64,000 nt of DNA from the NCBI GenBank assembly GCA_037178625.1, contig CM074138.1:868001-932000 (forward strand). The letters are read 5' to 3'. Both the position numbers and the translations under genes were made by a program. The DNA is from Skeletonema tropicum. Its lineage: Eukaryota > Bacillariophyta > Thalassiosirophyceae > Thalassiosirales > Thalassiosiraceae. Below are positions 62,071 through 64,000 of the stretch, in pieces. The notes beneath the pieces are model-generated. The model worked only from the letters and a program-made list of their open reading frames with translations. It was not told the origin of the DNA and did not search any database. Each line of letters opens with the position of its first letter. Position 1 is the first letter of the stretch.

Positions 62071-62997
62071 ATGAGCTCAGAAACGACAGACGACACATCA
62101 TGTGCCTCTTGCGGCAAAACAAAAAGCGGCGATATTAAATTGAAGAAATGCGCTTGTAATCTCGTTCGATACTGCAGTGTTAAGTGCCAAAGGGAACATC
62201 GATCACAGCACAAAGGGGCTTGCAAGAAAAAAATTGCTGAACTATTTGACGAAAAACTCTTTGCACCACCTCCACCGAGAGAAGATTGCCCCATATGTTT
62301 CTTACCCATGCCTCTAGGGGCAGAGAATACCCAATATAAAGCATGTTGCGGGAAGCTAATTTGCAACGGTTGTCTCGTAGCTGCTGCGAATGCGGAGAAT
62401 AACGCCCATCAACCCAGGTGTCCTTTTTGTAGACACATGGCATTAAATGTAGAGAGCGATTTGGTGAAGCAATACAGGAAACGAATGAAAGAAAACAATG
62501 ATCCCATAGCTACCTATGGACTTGCAGGTATGTATTTGTTTGGGAACATGGTAGCTCAAGACAAGTCGAAAGCGATTGAGCTCCTGGCACTTGCAAGTGA
62601 TCAAGGAAGTACGGAAGCTGGTGTCAATTTGGCACTGATGTACAAAGACGGCGAAAATGTCGCTAGGGATGTGAAAAAATACTTGCATTACACCCAAATA
62701 GCTGCAATAAAAGGTAACGAGCGAGCAAGGTTTAATCTCGGTGTATATGAGGCGCATCAAGGCAACAATGTTCGAGCGACGAAACATTTTGCTGTTGGAG
62801 CACGGGCTGGTGATGACGGCGCTCTTAAGATGTGCACAGAAGCTTACAAAGCTGGTTTTTTAACGAAAGACGAGTTTGAACAAATCCTACGCAGTCACAA
62901 AGAAGAAAAAGATTCTATGAAGAGTGATCATAGAGATATTGCTATGATAGAGCTTGCTCCTCACCAGCACATGCGTATTGGTCCAAAATTCAAATGA
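62071..62997 (+). CDS. MYND zinc-finger / RING-like / Sel1-repeat protein
   Basis: 308 residues. Residues about 10-50 form a MYND finger (CASCGKTK...CACNLVRYCSVKCQREH...HKGAC). A RING-like finger follows (about 72-128; CPICFLPMPLG...CCGKLICNGC...CPFCRHMA). Sel1-type tetratricopeptide repeats occupy about 140-260 (AGMYLFGNMVAQDKSKAIEL; LALMYKDGENVARDVKKY). This combination is an expanded family in diatoms. The RING part suggests ubiquitin-ligase activity and the Sel1 repeats protein binding, but no member's substrate is known to me. Confidence 0.85.
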   Translation: MSSETTDDTSCASCGKTKSGDIKLKKCACNLVRYCSVKCQREHRSQHKGACKKKIAELFDEKLFAPPPPREDCPICFLPMPLGAENTQYKACCGKLICNGCLVAAANAENNAHQPRCPFCRHMALNVESDLVKQYRKRMKENNDPIATYGLAGMYLFGNMVAQDKSKAIELLALASDQGSTEAGVNLALMYKDGENVARDVKKYLHYTQIAAIKGNERARFNLGVYEAHQGNNVRATKHFAVGARAGDDGALKMCTEAYKAGFLTKDEFEQILRSHKEEKDSMKSDHRDIAMIELAPHQHMRIGPKFK

Positions 62998-63266
62998 GTG
63001 TTCGTGTTGTCTTGAGCTGTATCAAATGTGTAGGAACCTACTCAGTTCCATTTGTGGTCGAATCTTAAAAACCCTGTCTTCAGCATTTTGTCAGCTCATG
63101 AGTTTAGATTTAGATTTCGATGTACGAGAGCTTAGAAGCTCATTAGCGCTTCCAAGACAGATTGATAACTTGGAATTAGAATTTCCTTTTATGGAAAAAT
63201 AGGTTTTCGACAGCTCTCGATTTACGTAGTTTTGGGTTGACTTCAATTGGCCAATTGCCAAATGTC
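62998..63266. other. Intergenic region
   Basis: 270 bp between convergent stops. An 82-codon frame overlaps it (62954-63202) but is shifted from the MYND gene and unsupported. Confidence 0.3.
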
Positions 63267-64000
63267 TCATTGTTGATGGGATCCCTCTTCACGCCTATGT
63301 GCCATCCTGAAAAGTAACTCATAGTAGAATGATTCCATGTGCTGATACGTCAAGTAATTGGAAAAGAATTCCTGTCCATTCAGTGCAATCTGACGGACTC
63401 GATCTGGGTTACTTTGCACCCATTGAAGCGTTTCTGTCAAGTTTGACAGGTCTTGTGCTAGCGGCACATAATGAAAGAAAGGTTCCATGTACTGAAGAAA
63501 CCACTCCTCGAAAGGGAAGCCTTGTATAATAACTGCAATGCCCTGACGGAGAAGAATTGGGAACCGAAAGGCTGCACCATACCCTCCCATCAATATATGA
63601 ACTTGATATTTTGTGTAATACTCGTCCGGAGGAATTTTGTGGAAAGGAAGCAACTGTTGAAATCCCCCTGTCCTATTTTCATGCCACAAGTATAGACTCT
63701 CAGGTTTAAACCCTATGTGACCAGTGTGTCTTGCGTCAAGGAGCTCAGGATGATCATTGGAATATGCGACAAGAGGAATCCTTTTGTGATGAGAATCACT
63801 GTTGATGTATTCTTCTAAAATTGATGACGAACCATTTTCAATTCTCTCTAAAGCGCTCTTGCTTAGTCCAGGTCTTCCAATATCCCAAGCAACTCCCCTC
63901 CATACAGGCTTGTTGCTCCTTTCATTCCACGGTAGTGGCGTAGGCCATGTTTTGTTATCCCTCCAAGCCAAAATTTGTTGAAAATTATGTACAGCAGAGT
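63267..64000 (-). CDS. CAP10-like glycosyltransferase (GT90), 5' part beyond the window
   Basis: The frame is open from the right edge to the stop at 63267, giving 244 residues of C-terminal sequence. PVWRGVAWDIGRPGLSKSAL matches the W-x-G-x-x-x-x-x-x-R block. YQVHILMGGYGAAFRFPILL, VIIQGFPFEEWFLQYMEPFF and YVPLAQDLSNL match the conserved CAP10/KDELC end (K-x-x-x-x-x-G-x-x-x-S-x-R, then W-x-x-x-L-x-P-x-x-H-Y-VP). Family members add xylose or glucose to glycans and proteins in the secretory pathway. The N-terminus and any signal anchor lie outside. Confidence 0.75.
   Translation of the reverse strand, partial: SAVHNFQQILAWRDNKTWPTPLPWNERSNKPVWRGVAWDIGRPGLSKSALERIENGSSSILEEYINSDSHHKRIPLVAYSNDHPELLDARHTGHIGFKPESLYLWHENRTGGFQQLLPFHKIPPDEYYTKYQVHILMGGYGAAFRFPILLRQGIAVIIQGFPFEEWFLQYMEPFFHYVPLAQDLSNLTETLQWVQSNPDRVRQIALNGQEFFSNYLTYQHMESFYYELLFRMAHRREEGSHQQ

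Noticed and set aside
61812..62366. Minus-strand frame of 184 codons
   Set aside because: It lies antisense to the MYND-RING part and shows no family motif.
1..64000. tRNA and rRNA genes
   Set aside because: I saw no convincing cloverleaf or rRNA sequence by eye. A tRNA scan would be needed to exclude them fully.

Overview
The window looks like nuclear DNA of a centric diatom, most plausibly a Thalassiosirales relative. Genes are compact and carry a few 70-125 bp GT-AG introns. Many products are secreted and rich in Pro-Thr repeats. Two neighbouring genes encode Trp/Gly-rich, basic wall proteins resembling the cingulins of Thalassiosira. Other families common in diatom genomes are also present (ShK-prolyl 4-hydroxylase, MYND-RING-Sel1, CAP10-like glycosyltransferase). 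Species assignment is inference; no rRNA or organellar marker is present.

Layout. 1-11.6 kb: a fructosamine-3-kinase-like gene cut by the left edge, a Tim17/22-like membrane protein, a C2-TerD-TerD protein, an ShK-prolyl 4-hydroxylase, and a 1870-residue EGF/Calx-beta/PA14/filamin surface protein on three exons. 12.0-14.6 kb: a 184 bp tandem satellite of about 14 units. 15-20 kb: a HORMA-domain (meiotic axis) protein and two unrecognised genes. 20.6-28.9 kb: two paralogous cingulin-like wall genes with a complete 4283 bp DNA transposon between them. 29-36.7 kb: two Gfo/Idh/MocA oxidoreductases, a sulfatase and a DDX42-type helicase. 36.5-56.1 kb: a large direct duplication holding two copies of a Cys/PT-rich surface protein gene and two copies of a sulfotransferase-like gene. 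The copies are separated by about 7 kb of minisatellites, foldback repeats and transposon debris. 56-64 kb: a fucosyltransferase-like enzyme, COQ10, a PT-linked trypsin-like protease, a MYND-RING-Sel1 protein and a CAP10-like glycosyltransferase cut by the right edge.

The most unusual object is the transposon at 22041-26323. It has 351 bp inverted repeats that I read as identical, and a TA target duplication. It carries a D34E mariner-type transposase gene and a convergent second, spliced gene for an acidic, Cys-cluster protein. Each inverted repeat carries the same start codon and the same 46-codon basic leader, so the two proteins share one N-terminus. In both repeats a run of nine G puts the start codon one base out of frame with the body of the gene.

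The duplication explains the middle of the window. The intact helicase lies at the left end and the intact glycosyltransferase at the right end. Copy A ends in a scrap of the glycosyltransferase 3' end, and copy B starts with a broken scrap of the helicase 5' end. This is the pattern expected of one tandem duplication whose junction later filled with repeats. Several genes (wall proteins, prolyl hydroxylase, glycosyltransferases, sulfatase, sulfotransferase-like proteins) would fit secretory-pathway and cell-wall work, but shared regulation is not shown.
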